Below, one piece after another: positions 44,718 to 54,378 of a stretch of 64,000 nt of DNA. The stretch comes from Mycobacterium sp. DL440. GTDB taxonomy: Bacteria; Actinomycetota; Actinomycetes; Mycobacteriales; Mycobacteriaceae. Location of the stretch: positions 1,633,096 to 1,697,095 of the forward strand of contig NZ_CP050191.1 in the NCBI RefSeq assembly GCF_011745145.1, written 5' to 3'. Both the position numbers and the translations under genes were made by a program. Within the stretch, counting starts at the first letter, position 1. The number at the start of each line of letters is the position of its first letter. Under the pieces are notes generated by a model. That model had not been told where the DNA came from, did not search any database, and worked only from the letters and a program-made list of their open reading frames with translations.

Positions 44718-45189
44718 GGAGCGCAGCCAGGACGCGATCCGGATGCCTCGAACTGATCAACCAGTACGGGGTGGGGTCATCCGGATCGTCGAGCACCACC
44801 AGGACCATCGGGCCCACCCACGCCCGGTGCACGACGTAGGCAGCGGGATCGAGCTGGCGGCCGAGTGCGGCGGACTTCGCGGACCGCGGCACCTCCGCGG
44901 CGCGGGAGATGACGCTCGTCGGCAGGTGTGCGTCACCGATCCACAACTCGGTGTCGTCCTCCCCGTCGCGGACCACCTTCAATTCGGTCTTGCTGAACCA
45001 CATCAGCACGGCCGCCGCCACGCCGAAGAGCAGCACGTACGGCAACCATGCCGGAATGGCCGGAGCAGCCAGGCCGATCTCGAATGCGATCACTCCTGCC
45101 AGCACCGCAGCGGGAAGCGACCACCACCACGGCACCCACAAACGTTCGCGGTAGTGAACGCTTTGGGTGGTTGCGCGCGTGTCTGACAC
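44710..45189 (-). CDS. DUF3093 membrane protein (Rv2698-like)
   Basis: A 159-residue protein with two N-terminal membrane helices (about 20-65: [39 protein letters not shown]) followed by a soluble beta-rich domain ([40 protein letters not shown]). Start taken at GTG 45189 ([17 protein letters not shown]) because this gives the family N-terminus and about the length of Rv2698; an in-frame GTG at 45222 would overlap dut. Divergent from dut with only 25 bp between starts. Function unknown. Confidence 0.85.
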   Translation of the reverse strand: MSDTRATTQSVHYRERLWVPWWWSLPAAVLAGVIAFEIGLAAPAIPAWLPYVLLFGVAAAVLMWFSKTELKVVRDGEDDTELWIGDAHLPTSVISRAAEVPRSAKSAALGRQLDPAAYVVHRAWVGPMVLVVLDDPDDPTPYWLISSRHPDRVLAALRG

Positions 45190-45214
45190 GCGGCTCAGAG
45201 TAATCTGTGACGTC

Positions 45215-45679
45215 GTGTCCACCTCTCTGGCGGTCGTCCGATTGGACCGCGAACTACCGATGCCCAGCCGGGCGCACGATGGTGACGCGGGCGTAGACCT
45301 CTACAGCGCGCGCGATGTCGAGCTGGCCCCCGGGCAGCGGGAGCTCGTGCCCACCGGCGTCGCGGTAGCCGTCCCGCACGGAATGGTGGGTCTGATCCAC
45401 CCACGCTCGGGTTTGGCTGCACGCGTGGGTCTTTCGATCGTCAACAGCCCGGGCACCATTGACGCCGGCTACCGCGGCGAGATCAAGGTTTCGCTGATCA
45501 ACCTCGATCCCGACACGCCGATAGTGATCAACCGCGGTGACCGGATTGCCCAGCTGCTGGTTCAGCGGGTAGAACTGCCCGAGTTGGTCGAGGTGACCTC
45601 GTTCGACGAGGCGGGCCTGGCTGACACCTCCCGTGGCGACGGCGGCCACGGTTCCTCCGGCGGACATGCGAGTTTGTGA
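45215..45679 (+). CDS. dut: dUTP pyrophosphatase Dut
   Basis: Hydrolyses dUTP to dUMP, limiting uracil in DNA and feeding dTMP synthesis. The trimeric 154-residue enzyme shows all five dUTPase motifs: [42 protein letters not shown] and the C-terminal [10 protein letters not shown] phosphate lid. The GTG at 45215 gives exactly the length of M. tuberculosis Rv2697c. Its stop overlaps the start of the next gene. Confidence 0.96.
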   Translation: MSTSLAVVRLDRELPMPSRAHDGDAGVDLYSARDVELAPGQRELVPTGVAVAVPHGMVGLIHPRSGLAARVGLSIVNSPGTIDAGYRGEIKVSLINLDPDTPIVINRGDRIAQLLVQRVELPELVEVTSFDEAGLADTSRGDGGHGSSGGHASL

Positions 45680-46485
45680 TGGCATTCGGAAAACGCAAGA
45701 ACGATGCGGCTGATGACAAGGCTGATCAGAACGATGGCGTGCGGGTCGAGCAGCCGGCGCCGGCAGAGCCGGCTGACGAGGACCGCGACGAGGACTGGGC
45801 TGACGACCAGGGTCCGTTCGACGTCGAGGACTTCGACGACCCCGCCGTCGCGGTGCAGGGCCGGCTCGACCTCGGCTCGGTGCTGATCCCCATGCCCGAC
45901 GGCGGCCAGGTGCAGGTTGAGCTCAACGAGGCCGGGGCGCCGAGTGCGGTATGGGTGGTGACCCCTAACGGGCGGTTCACCATCGCCGCCTACGCCGCGC
46001 CCAAGAGTGCCGGCCTGTGGCGTGAGGTGGCCGGTGAGCTTGCCGAGTCGCTGCGCAAGGACACCAGCTCGGTGGCCATCCAGGACGGCCCATGGGGCCG
46101 CGAGGTGGTCGGTGTGGGTAATGGCGGTGTGGTGCGGTTCATCGGCGTCGACGGCTACCGCTGGATGGTGCGCTGCGTCGTCAACGGCGCTCCGGAAACC
46201 ATCGACGCGCTGGCTGACGAGGCACGGGCGTCATTGGCTGACACCGTGATTCGTCGCGGGGAGACACCCCTGCCGGTACGCACGCCGCTGCAGGTGGAGT
46301 TGCCCGAGCCGATGGCTGCCCAGCTTCGTACCGCGGCGCAGCAGGCCGCGATGCAGCAGGCCGCCCAGCAGGTCGCTTCGGCGTCACAGGCCCTGCCGCA
46401 GGATCAGCCGCCGGCCGAGCCGGCGGCGCGGCGCAGTGTGCAGGGCTCGGCGATGCAGCAGCTGCGCACCATCACCGGCGGCTGA
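45679..46485 (+). CDS. DUF3710 protein (Rv2696c-like)
   Basis: A 268-residue protein with a charged Lys/Asp/Glu-rich N-terminus (1-50) and a soluble core (VLIPMPDGGQVQVELNEAG, VVTPNGRFTIAAYAAPKS, GVDGYRWMVRCVVNG), then a Gln/Ala-rich tail. The family is actinobacterial with unknown role. The ATG at 45679 overlaps the dut stop by 1 nt (TGATG); an in-frame GTG at 45676 is an alternative. Co-translation with dut is likely, as in M. tuberculosis. Confidence 0.85.
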   Translation: MAFGKRKNDAADDKADQNDGVRVEQPAPAEPADEDRDEDWADDQGPFDVEDFDDPAVAVQGRLDLGSVLIPMPDGGQVQVELNEAGAPSAVWVVTPNGRFTIAAYAAPKSAGLWREVAGELAESLRKDTSSVAIQDGPWGREVVGVGNGGVVRFIGVDGYRWMVRCVVNGAPETIDALADEARASLADTVIRRGETPLPVRTPLQVELPEPMAAQLRTAAQQAAMQQAAQQVASASQALPQDQPPAEPAARRSVQGSAMQQLRTITGG

Positions 46486-46494
46486 GGCCCCGCC

Positions 46495-47214
46495 TCAGCT
46501 TGCGACGGTGTCGCTGGCGGCCTCCCGCAGGGCCGCCACACATGCGGCGCCCAGTACGCCGGTTTCGAGCCCCATCTGTTCGAGCGTGACCGAGCGCAGC
46601 GCTGCCTGCGGCGCGGCGGCCACCCATTCGTAGCCGACCTCGGCCGGGTGCACGGGGTCGTCGGTTGCCACCGCGACGCCCATCGGTATCCGAAGCTGTT
46701 CGAGTTCGGCACTGCCGGGTGCGCGGTAACCGGCCGCTTCCTCCATCGCGTCGGGCAGAGTGGGCCACTGGCCGACCCAGGAGCGGGCCAGTTCGTCGGC
46801 CAGCCACGGCGGGCTGGAAGCCCGCATCTGCGCCACGGTGGCCGCCAGCCCGTCCCGGCGCAGCAGATCCGCCGACTGCCGGGCCAACAGCGCGGCGGGG
46901 GCATGCTGGGAGGTGCCCGTCCACGGCGGCAGAGCGGCCAGTACTGCCACGGCCCGGCCGGGATGGTCCAACGCCCACCGCACTGCCACGACGGCCCCGA
47001 TGGACACCCCGCCGACCGCGATGGGGCCCGACCGGGCGGCGTCGTCCAGCGCCTGCAGGTAGCCCTCGACGAGCCGGTCCGGAGTCGGCGGCGGGGTCAC
47101 CACCAGCGCGCCGGCGGCGTGCAGCGCATCGGAAAATGCCCGGTAGACGTAGTTATCGTCGGACCCGGTGCCGGGCAGTAGAACGGTTGGGACACCGCGC
47201 AGGATGACGCTCAT
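46495..47214 (-). CDS. Alpha/beta-hydrolase-fold protein (Rv2695-like)
   Basis: A 239-residue small hydrolase with the early strand VPTVLLPGTGSDDNYVYRAF, nucleophile elbow GGVSIGAVVAV (Ser in GVSIGA), and a likely acid/His pair in VAVATDDPVHPAEVGYEW. It matches Rv2695 in size and place. Convergent with the DUF3710 gene, 9 nt apart. The ATG at 47214 is preferred to the GTG immediately upstream. Substrate unknown. Confidence 0.83.
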   Translation of the reverse strand: MSVILRGVPTVLLPGTGSDDNYVYRAFSDALHAAGALVVTPPPTPDRLVEGYLQALDDAARSGPIAVGGVSIGAVVAVRWALDHPGRAVAVLAALPPWTGTSQHAPAALLARQSADLLRRDGLAATVAQMRASSPPWLADELARSWVGQWPTLPDAMEEAAGYRAPGSAELEQLRIPMGVAVATDDPVHPAEVGYEWVAAAPQAALRSVTLEQMGLETGVLGAACVAALREAASDTVAS

Positions 47215-47348
47215 CACATGATCGTGCCTGCCCGGTCAAATCGTCGGCGTGCCGACCCGCGCCCCACGTGGCATTCGGTGAACAAGAGGTCTACGGTGGC
47301 GTTGGTTGGGCGGATTCACAGAGGATCCGCAGAAGGTCAGGAGAGGCC

Positions 47349-47720
47349 ATGGCTACGGCCGAAGGGTATCTGCGCCGGCTTACGCGACGCCTGACGGAAG
47401 ACCCCGAACAGCTTGATGTCGAAGTGCTCAGCGATGACGCCGCCAACACCGGCGCGCTGAAGGCCATCGACGCCCAGCGCGGCCAGGAAGTGACGATGGT
47501 CGGCACCCTGCGCAGCGTGGAATGTAACGGCAAGGGGTGTTCCGGCGGCATCAGGGCCGAGTTGTTCGACGGTACTGACACGGTGTTGCTGGTGTGGCTG
47601 GGACAACGCCGCATTCCGGGCATCGAATCCGGTTGCACGCTGAGGGTGCACGGCCGGGTGGGCAAATTGGAGAACGGCGCCAAGGCGATTTACAACCCCC
47701 GCTACGAAATTCAGAAGTGA
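47349..47720 (+). CDS. OB-fold nucleic-acid-binding-like protein (Rv2694c-like)
   Basis: A 123-residue protein with a single OB-fold (GQEVTMVGTLRSVECNGKG, LFDGTDTVLLVWLGQRRIPG, GCTLRVHGRVGKLENGAKA). The pattern is that of RecG/RecQ-type OB domains, so nucleic-acid binding is plausible but unproven. AGGAGAGG precedes the ATG at 47349 and excludes the upstream in-frame start. Its stop overlaps the next gene by 4 nt (GTGA), linking it to the DUF3159 gene. Confidence 0.85.
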   Translation: MATAEGYLRRLTRRLTEDPEQLDVEVLSDDAANTGALKAIDAQRGQEVTMVGTLRSVECNGKGCSGGIRAELFDGTDTVLLVWLGQRRIPGIESGCTLRVHGRVGKLENGAKAIYNPRYEIQK

Positions 47721-48439
47721 GTCAGGCCGACCAGAACACCGGCGACGCATCTCAACCCCCTGAGAGTGATCCGGCGCTGACCCCTGCCCACGGCGGCGGA
47801 CGTGCAGTGCTGGACCAGATGGGCGGCATCAGCGGCCTGATCTATTCGTCGCTGCCGGTGCTGGTGTTCGTCCCGGTGTCCACGACGTTCGGGCTGATGC
47901 CGGCGATTGTCGCCGCGCTCGGCGTGGCGACACTGATCCTGATCTGGCGGTTGATCCGCCGCGACTCCGTTCAGCCCGCTGTGTCGGGATTCTTCGCCGT
48001 GGGCGTCAGCGCCCTGATCGCCTACGTGGTGGGCGAGTCGAAAGGCTATTTCCTGCTTGGCATCTGGAGCTCGCTGGTCTACGCCGTGCTGTTCGGGGTG
48101 TCGGTGATCATCCGGCGCCCGGTGGTCGGCTATATCTGGGGCTGGGTGAACACCCACGACCGCGCTTGGCGCGATGTTCGTAAGGCGGTGGTGGCATTCG
48201 ACATCGCCACCCTCACCTGGGTAGCGGTGTTCGGGTCGAGGTTCCTGGTGCAGCAGTATCTGTACGACGCCAACGAGACGGGCTGGTTGGGCTTCGCGCG
48301 CATCGCGATGGGCTGGCCGCTGACCGCCGTCGCCGCGTTGGTGACCTATCTGGCCATCCGGGCTGCGCAGCGGGCCGTACACGCCGACGACGCGGTTCAG
48401 AGCGCCGACGGCTCCGACTGTGCCGGAGCGCCGTCTTAG
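47717..48439 (+). CDS. DUF3159 membrane protein (Rv2693c-like)
   Basis: A 240-residue integral membrane protein with about five or six helices (SLPVLVFVPVSTTFGLMPAI, VATLILIWRLI, FFAVGVSALIAYVVG, LGIWSSLVYAVLFGVSVIIR, PLTAVAALVTYLAI). The GTG start at 47717 forms a GTGA overlap with the OB-fold gene. Its 3' end overlaps the convergent ceoC gene by 4 nt. DUF3159 is an actinobacterial family without assigned function. Confidence 0.86.
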   Translation: MSQADQNTGDASQPPESDPALTPAHGGGRAVLDQMGGISGLIYSSLPVLVFVPVSTTFGLMPAIVAALGVATLILIWRLIRRDSVQPAVSGFFAVGVSALIAYVVGESKGYFLLGIWSSLVYAVLFGVSVIIRRPVVGYIWGWVNTHDRAWRDVRKAVVAFDIATLTWVAVFGSRFLVQQYLYDANETGWLGFARIAMGWPLTAVAALVTYLAIRAAQRAVHADDAVQSADGSDCAGAPS

Positions 48440-49104
48440 CGCGGCGCCGCACGCAGCAGCAGCTCGCGCAGTTCGTCCTCGGACTCGGTGACGGCGACGA
48501 ACAGTAACTCGTCTCCACCCTCAAGAGGATCGTCGGATTCGGGCACGATCACCCTCGCTCCGCGCAGGATGGTCACCAGTGCGGTGTCGCGGGGCAGCTC
48601 GAGCCGCTTGACGGGCTTGCCGCCCCACGGGGTGTCGTCGGGCAGCGTGATCTCGACCAGGTTGGCCTGTCCCTTGCGGAACTCCATCAGGCGCACCAGA
48701 TCGCCGACCGCGACGGCCTCCTCGACGAGCGAGGCGAGCATGCGCGGCGTCGACACCGCCACGTCCACCCCCCAGTTCTCGTCGAACAGCCACTCGTTGC
48801 GGGGATCGTTGACGCGGGCCACCACCCGCGGAACCGCGAACTCGGTCTTGGCCAGCAGGCTGACCACGACGTTGACCTTGTCGTCACCGGTCGCCGCGAT
48901 CACCACATCGAATTCCTCGAGCTTGACCGACTCCATCACGGTGAGCTCACAGGCATCGCCCAGCCGCCAGTGCGCGGCCGGGATGGCATCGACGTCGATG
49001 TGGCTGGGGTTACGTTCCAGCAGCGTCACGTCATGGTTGTTCTCAAGCAGCTCGCGGGCGATGGAGCGGCCCACGGCCCCGGCCCCGGCGATGGCAACCT
49101 TCAT
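48436..49104 (-). CDS. Potassium uptake regulator, TrkA-type CeoC
   Basis: Cytoplasmic NAD-binding regulator of Trk potassium channels, 222 residues. An N-terminal RCK Rossmann domain (MKVAIAGAGAVGRSIARELL, VVIAATGDDKVNVVVSLLA) is followed by a TrkA_C domain (from about 140, ending SEDELRELLLRAAPR). The ATG overlaps the ceoB-like stop (TGATG). The pair matches Rv2692/Rv2691. No channel subunit is in the window; the APC permease is next door but of another family. Confidence 0.93.
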   Translation of the reverse strand: MKVAIAGAGAVGRSIARELLENNHDVTLLERNPSHIDVDAIPAAHWRLGDACELTVMESVKLEEFDVVIAATGDDKVNVVVSLLAKTEFAVPRVVARVNDPRNEWLFDENWGVDVAVSTPRMLASLVEEAVAVGDLVRLMEFRKGQANLVEITLPDDTPWGGKPVKRLELPRDTALVTILRGARVIVPESDDPLEGGDELLFVAVTESEDELRELLLRAAPR

Positions 49105-49778
49105 CAGTGAGACTCCACGTCGTCGCTCGGTGGCAGTGCCGCGATGGCCAGCGCCTCGGCGACGTGTCCGGACACCGCGGCCATGTACACCTGATCGCCG
49201 GCCTGGATCACGGTCTTGGGTTCGGGCAGATACCCGTTGCCGAACCGGATCATGAAGGCCACCCGGCCGCCCGTCGCGGCCTCCAAGTCGGTGACCAGGT
49301 GCCCGGCCCAATCCTGGTGCAGCGGAAGTTCGGCCACGCCCACGTTGCCCGACGGGTCCCGCCACTTGGTGGTCTCGGTCTCCCTGGTCAGCACGTTGAG
49401 CAGACGATCGGTGGTCCACGGAACAGTGGCCACGGTGGGGATGCCCAGCCGCTCGTAGACCGCGGCACGCTTGGCGTCATAGATACGCGCCACCACGCGC
49501 TCGACGCCGAACGTCTCGCGGGCCACTCGGGCCGAGATGATGTTGGAGTTGTCGCCAGAGGACACCGCGGCGAACGCTCCGGCCTCCTCGATGCCGGCGC
49601 GCAGCAGCACGTCGCGGTCGAAACCCATACCGAGCACACGTTCACCGGCGAACTCCGGCGAGAGCCGGTGGAAAGCGGTGCTGTCCCGGTCGATGACCGC
49701 GACCTCGTGGCCGATGCGGGCCAGGCTGTCTGCGAGGGACGCACCCACCCGGCCGCACCCCATGACGACTACACGCAC
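49104..49778 (-). CDS. Potassium uptake regulator, TrkA-type CeoB
   Basis: A 224-residue RCK/TrkA protein: Rossmann fold MRVVVMGCGRVGASLADSLA, GMGFDRDVLLRAGIEEAGA, and a TrkA_C domain from about 140 (LPEPKTVIQAGDQVYMAAVS). It starts at a GTG and is translationally coupled to the ceoC-like gene. It diverges from the APC permease gene. The two half-size proteins together equal one full TrkA. Confidence 0.93.
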   Translation of the reverse strand: MRVVVMGCGRVGASLADSLARIGHEVAVIDRDSTAFHRLSPEFAGERVLGMGFDRDVLLRAGIEEAGAFAAVSSGDNSNIISARVARETFGVERVVARIYDAKRAAVYERLGIPTVATVPWTTDRLLNVLTRETETTKWRDPSGNVGVAELPLHQDWAGHLVTDLEAATGGRVAFMIRFGNGYLPEPKTVIQAGDQVYMAAVSGHVAEALAIAALPPSDDVESH

Positions 49779-49888
49779 CCGAAGGTCCTTTCCGGTGGCA
49801 GAGGAGGAGCGCTGTTGCGCTTATCCGTTGCACTCGAACGCTACAGCTTTGTCACGTCTTTTCTCCTTCGGGCTTAGTCTTGGCTCTC

Positions 49889-51883
49889 GTGTCCAAGCTT
49901 TCGACGGCGACGCGCCGTCTGGTCCTCGGGCGGCCGTTCCGCAGCGACAAGCTCTCTCACACCCTGCTGCCCAAACGGATCGCCCTGCCGGTGTTCGCCT
50001 CCGACGCGTTGTCGTCGGTGGCCTACGCACCGGAAGAGATCTTCCTGGTGCTCTCGGTGGCGGGGCTGACGGCCTACTCGCTGACGCCCTGGATCGGCCT
50101 GGCGGTGGCCGGCGTCATGCTGATCGTGATCGCCAGTTACCGGCAGAACGTGCATGCCTACCCGTCCGGCGGTGGTGACTACGAGGTCGTCACCACGAAC
50201 CTCGGGCCGACCGCGGGACTGACGGTGGCCAGTGCGCTGATGGTGGATTACGTTCTGACCGTTGCGGTGTCGATGTCGTCGGCGATGTCGAACATCGGCT
50301 CGGCGGTGCCGTTCGTCGGTCAGCACAAGGTGTTGTTCGCGGTGGTGGCGATCCTCTTGCTGGCCTCGATGAACCTGCGCGGGCTGCGGGAGTCGGGCAC
50401 GGCGTTCGCCATTCCCACCTACGCGTTCATGATCGGCATCTACATCATGCTGGGCTGGGGTCTGTTCCAGATCTATGTGCTGGGCCATCCGCTGCGGGCG
50501 GAGTCCGCCGGTTTCGAGATGCATCCGGAACACGGCGAGGTGCTCGGTTTCGCGCTGGTGTTCCTGGTGGCGCGGGCGTTCTCCTCGGGCTCGGCAGCGC
50601 TGACCGGTGTCGAGGCGATCAGCAATGGTGTGCCGGCATTCCGGAAGCCCAAGTCACGTAATGCGGCAACCACCCTGCTGCTGCTCGGGGTGATCTCGGT
50701 CACGCTGTTCATGGGCATCATCATGTTGGCCAAGGCCACCGGGGTGAAGATGGCGGAACGCCCGCACGAGCAGTTGATCGGTGCGCCGCCGGGGTACCAC
50801 CAGAAGACGCTGATCGCCCAACTCGCCGATGCTGTGTTCCACAACTTCCCGGTAGGCCTGTACCTGATCGCCGGGGTCACGGCGCTGATCCTGATGCTGG
50901 CCGCCAACACTGCCTTCAACGGATTCCCGGTGCTCGGGTCGATCCTGGCCCAGGACCGGTTCCTGCCGCGACAGTTGCACACCCGGGGTGACCGGCTGGC
51001 GTTCTCCAACGGCATCCTGTTCCTGGCCTTCGCCGCCATGGCATTCGTGGTGGCGTTCCGCGCCGAGGTGACGGCGCTGATCCAGCTGTACATCGTCGGC
51101 GTGTTCGTGTCGTTCACGCTCAGCCAGATCGGCATGGTCCGGCACTGGACCCGGTTGTTGCGCACGGAAACCGATCCGGCGGTGCGGCGGAACATGATGC
51201 GCTCGCGCGTCATCAACGCGATCGGACTGACCGCGACCGGTTCGGTGCTGGTGGTCGTGGTGGTGACCAAGTTCCTCGCCGGTGCCTGGATCGCGATCCT
51301 GGCGATGGGCGCCCTTTTCGTGGTCATGAAGCTCATCCACAAGCACTACGAGACCGTGGCCCGTGAGCTCGAGAAGGAGGACGAGGACGCGGGCGACATC
51401 GTGCTGCCGAGCCGCAACCACGCGGTGGTCCTGGTCTCGAAGCTGCACCTGCCGACCAAGCGGGCGCTGGCCTATGCGCGAGCGACCCGGCCGGACGTGC
51501 TGGAGGCGATCACGGTGAGCGTCGACGACGCCGAGACCCGCGCGCTGGTGCACCGGTGGGAGGACAGCGATATCAGTGTGCCGCTGAAGGTGATCGCCTC
51601 GCCCTACCGTGAAATCACCCGGCCGGTACTGGATTACGTCAAGCGGGTGACCAAGGAATCTCCGCGCACGGTGGTGACGGTGTTCATCCCTGAATACGTG
51701 GTGGGGCACTGGTGGGAACAGGTGCTGCACAACCAGAGCGCGTTGCGGCTCAAGGGCCGGCTGTTGTTCATGCCCAATGTGATGGTGACATCGGTTCCGT
51801 GGCAATTGGATTCATCGGAGCGGTTGAAGGCGCTGCAGCCTCGAGTCACCCCGGGTGATGCGCGCAGGGGATTCCTGGAATGA
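49889..51883 (+). CDS. APC-superfamily amino acid/cation permease (Rv2690c-like)
   Basis: A 664-residue permease with about 12 membrane helices over residues 40-455 (FASDALSSVAYAPEEIFLVL is the family signature near the first helix) and a large cytoplasmic C-terminal domain (about 470-664: ALAYARATRPDVLEAITVSV). The GTG at 49889 is preferred because VSKLSTATRRLVLGRPFRSD fits the family start; a TTG at 49880 is also in frame. It is divergent from the TrkA-type pair, which suggests a potassium or amino acid transport role (inference). Its stop overlaps the next gene (ATGA). Confidence 0.9.
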   Translation: MSKLSTATRRLVLGRPFRSDKLSHTLLPKRIALPVFASDALSSVAYAPEEIFLVLSVAGLTAYSLTPWIGLAVAGVMLIVIASYRQNVHAYPSGGGDYEVVTTNLGPTAGLTVASALMVDYVLTVAVSMSSAMSNIGSAVPFVGQHKVLFAVVAILLLASMNLRGLRESGTAFAIPTYAFMIGIYIMLGWGLFQIYVLGHPLRAESAGFEMHPEHGEVLGFALVFLVARAFSSGSAALTGVEAISNGVPAFRKPKSRNAATTLLLLGVISVTLFMGIIMLAKATGVKMAERPHEQLIGAPPGYHQKTLIAQLADAVFHNFPVGLYLIAGVTALILMLAANTAFNGFPVLGSILAQDRFLPRQLHTRGDRLAFSNGILFLAFAAMAFVVAFRAEVTALIQLYIVGVFVSFTLSQIGMVRHWTRLLRTETDPAVRRNMMRSRVINAIGLTATGSVLVVVVVTKFLAGAWIAILAMGALFVVMKLIHKHYETVARELEKEDEDAGDIVLPSRNHAVVLVSKLHLPTKRALAYARATRPDVLEAITVSVDDAETRALVHRWEDSDISVPLKVIASPYREITRPVLDYVKRVTKESPRTVVTVFIPEYVVGHWWEQVLHNQSALRLKGRLLFMPNVMVTSVPWQLDSSERLKALQPRVTPGDARRGFLE

Positions 51884-53109
51884 CGGAACTGACACTTACC
51901 ACTGGTCCGGCCGCCAATGGCGGCAGTTGTGTGGCCCGCCACGACGGCCGGGTGGTGTTCGTCCGTTACGCGCTGCCCGGTGAGACGGTGCGGGTCAATG
52001 TGCTCGACGAGCGCGGATCGTATTGGCACGCCGAGGTTGTCGAGGTCATCGATCCGTCACCGGACCGGGTCGATTCGTTGTGCCGTATCGCCGGCGTGGA
52101 CGGTGCCGGGTGCTGCGATCTGGCATTCGCCGAGCCGGGCGCGGCGCGGCGACTCAAGGGCTCGGTGGTGGCCAACCAGTTGGCGCGGCTGGGCGGATTC
52201 ACCTGGCGCGATGAGCAGCGCGACGACCCTGCCGTGGCCGAACCGGTGGGTGCCGGCGAGGTTCGTGGCTGGCGGACCCGGGTGCGGCTGGACACGACCG
52301 GCGACGGCCGGGCCGGATTCCACCGCTATCACAGCGCCGAGTTGGTCACCGAACTCGACTGTGGACAACTGCCTGCCGAGCTGACCGACGGATTGGCGGA
52401 GATGCGTTGGACCCCAGGGGCGCATGTGCATGCGGTGCTGGACTCCGACGGCCGCAGACACGTCGTGCAGTCGGGTCCCAAGGCGATCGGCCGTAACGGC
52501 AGCCGCGGGGTCGCTCCCAAAAATGCCACGCGCGTAATCGAGGGCGATTACGAGGCGGTGCAGCGCATCGGCGGGCGGCAGTGGATGCTGCCGGTGACGG
52601 CGTTCTGGCAGGCCCACCGTGGCGCAGCGGCCCTCTACAGCGGGCTGGTGGCCGATTGGTCGGGGCTGCAGCCAGGCATGACGGCATGGGATCTGTACGG
52701 CGGTGCCGGGGTGTTCGCCGCCGCGCTGGCCGAACAGGTCGGGCCGGACGGACGGGTGCTGACCGTCGACACGTCCCGCGGAGCGTCGCGTGCGGCGCGC
52801 ACTGCGCTAGCCGACCTGCCCTGGGTCTCGGTGGTCACCGATTCGGTGCGTCGGGCTCTGTCTGCGCAGTCGGGACGCCCCGACGTCGTGGTGCTCGATC
52901 CCCCGCGCACCGGCGCCGGCCGCGAGGTGATCGACGCTCTGGCGGCCACCGAGGTGCCGAGGGTCATTCACATCGGCTGTGAGGCCGCGTCCTTCGCCCG
53001 TGACGTGGGACTGTATCTGCGGCATGGTTACGCCGTGGAGGAGTTACGGGTGTTCGATTCCTTCCCGCTCACCCATCATGTGGAGTGCATCGCGGTGCTG
53101 ACGCGCTGA
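51880..53109 (+). CDS. TrmA/RlmD-type class I RNA methyltransferase with TRAM domain (Rv2689c-like)
   Basis: A 409-residue SAM-dependent RNA (uracil-5)-methyltransferase. N-terminal TRAM-like domain (GGSCVARHDGRVVFVRYALP, 10-60), then the Rossmann methyltransferase with DLYGGAGVFAAALAEQ, VLDPPRTGAG and IHIGCEAASFARD, whose Cys corresponds to the nucleophile of the family. It lacks the full iron-sulfur cluster set of RlmD; a few Cys (CRIAGVDGAGCCDL) lie near the TRAM domain. ATGA overlap with the permease gene. The target base is unknown. Confidence 0.9.
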   Translation: MTELTLTTGPAANGGSCVARHDGRVVFVRYALPGETVRVNVLDERGSYWHAEVVEVIDPSPDRVDSLCRIAGVDGAGCCDLAFAEPGAARRLKGSVVANQLARLGGFTWRDEQRDDPAVAEPVGAGEVRGWRTRVRLDTTGDGRAGFHRYHSAELVTELDCGQLPAELTDGLAEMRWTPGAHVHAVLDSDGRRHVVQSGPKAIGRNGSRGVAPKNATRVIEGDYEAVQRIGGRQWMLPVTAFWQAHRGAAALYSGLVADWSGLQPGMTAWDLYGGAGVFAAALAEQVGPDGRVLTVDTSRGASRAARTALADLPWVSVVTDSVRRALSAQSGRPDVVVLDPPRTGAGREVIDALAATEVPRVIHIGCEAASFARDVGLYLRHGYAVEELRVFDSFPLTHHVECIAVLTR

Positions 53110-53115
53110 CGGTGT

Positions 53116-54378
53116 TCACCGGTGCCTGCGCCGCAGGTTCGGGTTGTACGGCGTCGGGTCGATGTCAGGACTGCGACCTTCGACCAGATCGGCGAGCAGG
53201 CGCGCCGATCCGCAAGCCATGGTCCAACCGATGTGACCGTGTCCGGTGTTGTAGTACAGGTTGTCGTGGCTACCCAGGCCGATCAGCGGCGGCCCGTCCG
53301 GCGTCATGGGGCGCAGCCCGGTGCGGTACCGGGCGTTGCTCCAGTCGATGGCGCCGGGGAACAGCTGATCGCCCGCGGCAATGATGCCGGCGTAGTCCGC
53401 GGGGGTGAAACTGCGGTCGTAGCCGACGAATTCGGCCGTGGCCGACATGCGGATATCGCTGCCGAACCGGGACCAGGCCACCAGGGAGCGCTCGTCGATT
53501 CCCCCGACCGTAGGAGCGTGGTCGGGGTCCTTGACCGGGGCGGTGAGGGTATAGCCCTTGGCCGGATAGACGGGTATCCGATGTCCGAAGGTGCGGGTGA
53601 GCAACGGGCTGGCCGCTCCGGCGGCCAGCACGATGATGTCGGCGCGGATGTCGTCTCCGGTGGTGCTGGCCCTGGTGATGCTGGAGCCGTCGGTGGTCAG
53701 CCCGGTGACTGTGGTGGACAGGTGGAACCGCACGCCGAGGCGGCGGCACCTCTCGGTGAGGGCGCCGGCGAACAGGTGCGGGTCTCCGGTGGCGTCGGAG
53801 ACGTCATGGATGGCGCCGGCGAAGGTGGCGTGGCTGTGCCGCAGCGCCGGCTCCACCTCGGCGATCTGGTCCGGGGCCAGTAGCTGCTGCTGGCGGCCGT
53901 GATCTTGCAGGAACGCCGAATTGCGCTGGGCAGCACGGAATTCAGCTTCTTCGCGGTACAGGTAGAGCACGCCGCCGGCGGTATGCCAGAACTGCAGGTC
54001 TTCCCGCTGGGACAGTTCATCAAGCAGTCGCTGGCTGTAGCGAGCCAGCTCGAGTTTGGCCAGGGTGTTGGTGCGGGACCGTGATGGCGGACATTCCCGC
54101 AAGAACCTCACCCCCCAGCGGATCAGGTCGAAGTCTGCCCGCGGGTGCACCCTGATCGAGGTGTCCGCGCCGAACAGCGACCGCAACAGCATCCCCGGTG
54201 CGCTCGGCGATGCCCACGCGTAGGAGTGACCGGGGGCGATCAGCCCCGCGGAGCTGTCGGAGGTGTCGGCGGCGACTTCCGAACGGCTGTCGTAGACCTC
54301 GACGTCGTGTCCGCGCTCGGCCAGGGCATATGCGCTGGCCACACCGACCACGCCGGCCCCGATGACGGCGATCCTCAT
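53116..54378 (-). CDS. FAD-dependent D-amino acid dehydrogenase (DadA-like)
   Basis: A 420-residue DAO-family oxidoreductase that oxidatively deaminates D-amino acids at the membrane. FAD-binding GAGVVGVASAYALAERGHDV, a central cap domain, and the C-terminal NTGHGHIGWTMACGSARLLADL are typical of DadA. The ATG is fused to the stop of a 44-residue membrane-protein gene (ATGA), which in turn overlaps the symporter gene, so the three form one tight operon for uptake and oxidation of an amino acid. No alanine racemase is present. Convergent with the methyltransferase gene, 6 nt apart. Confidence 0.88.
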   Translation of the reverse strand: MRIAVIGAGVVGVASAYALAERGHDVEVYDSRSEVAADTSDSSAGLIAPGHSYAWASPSAPGMLLRSLFGADTSIRVHPRADFDLIRWGVRFLRECPPSRSRTNTLAKLELARYSQRLLDELSQREDLQFWHTAGGVLYLYREEAEFRAAQRNSAFLQDHGRQQQLLAPDQIAEVEPALRHSHATFAGAIHDVSDATGDPHLFAGALTERCRRLGVRFHLSTTVTGLTTDGSSITRASTTGDDIRADIIVLAAGAASPLLTRTFGHRIPVYPAKGYTLTAPVKDPDHAPTVGGIDERSLVAWSRFGSDIRMSATAEFVGYDRSFTPADYAGIIAAGDQLFPGAIDWSNARYRTGLRPMTPDGPPLIGLGSHDNLYYNTGHGHIGWTMACGSARLLADLVEGRSPDIDPTPYNPNLRRRHR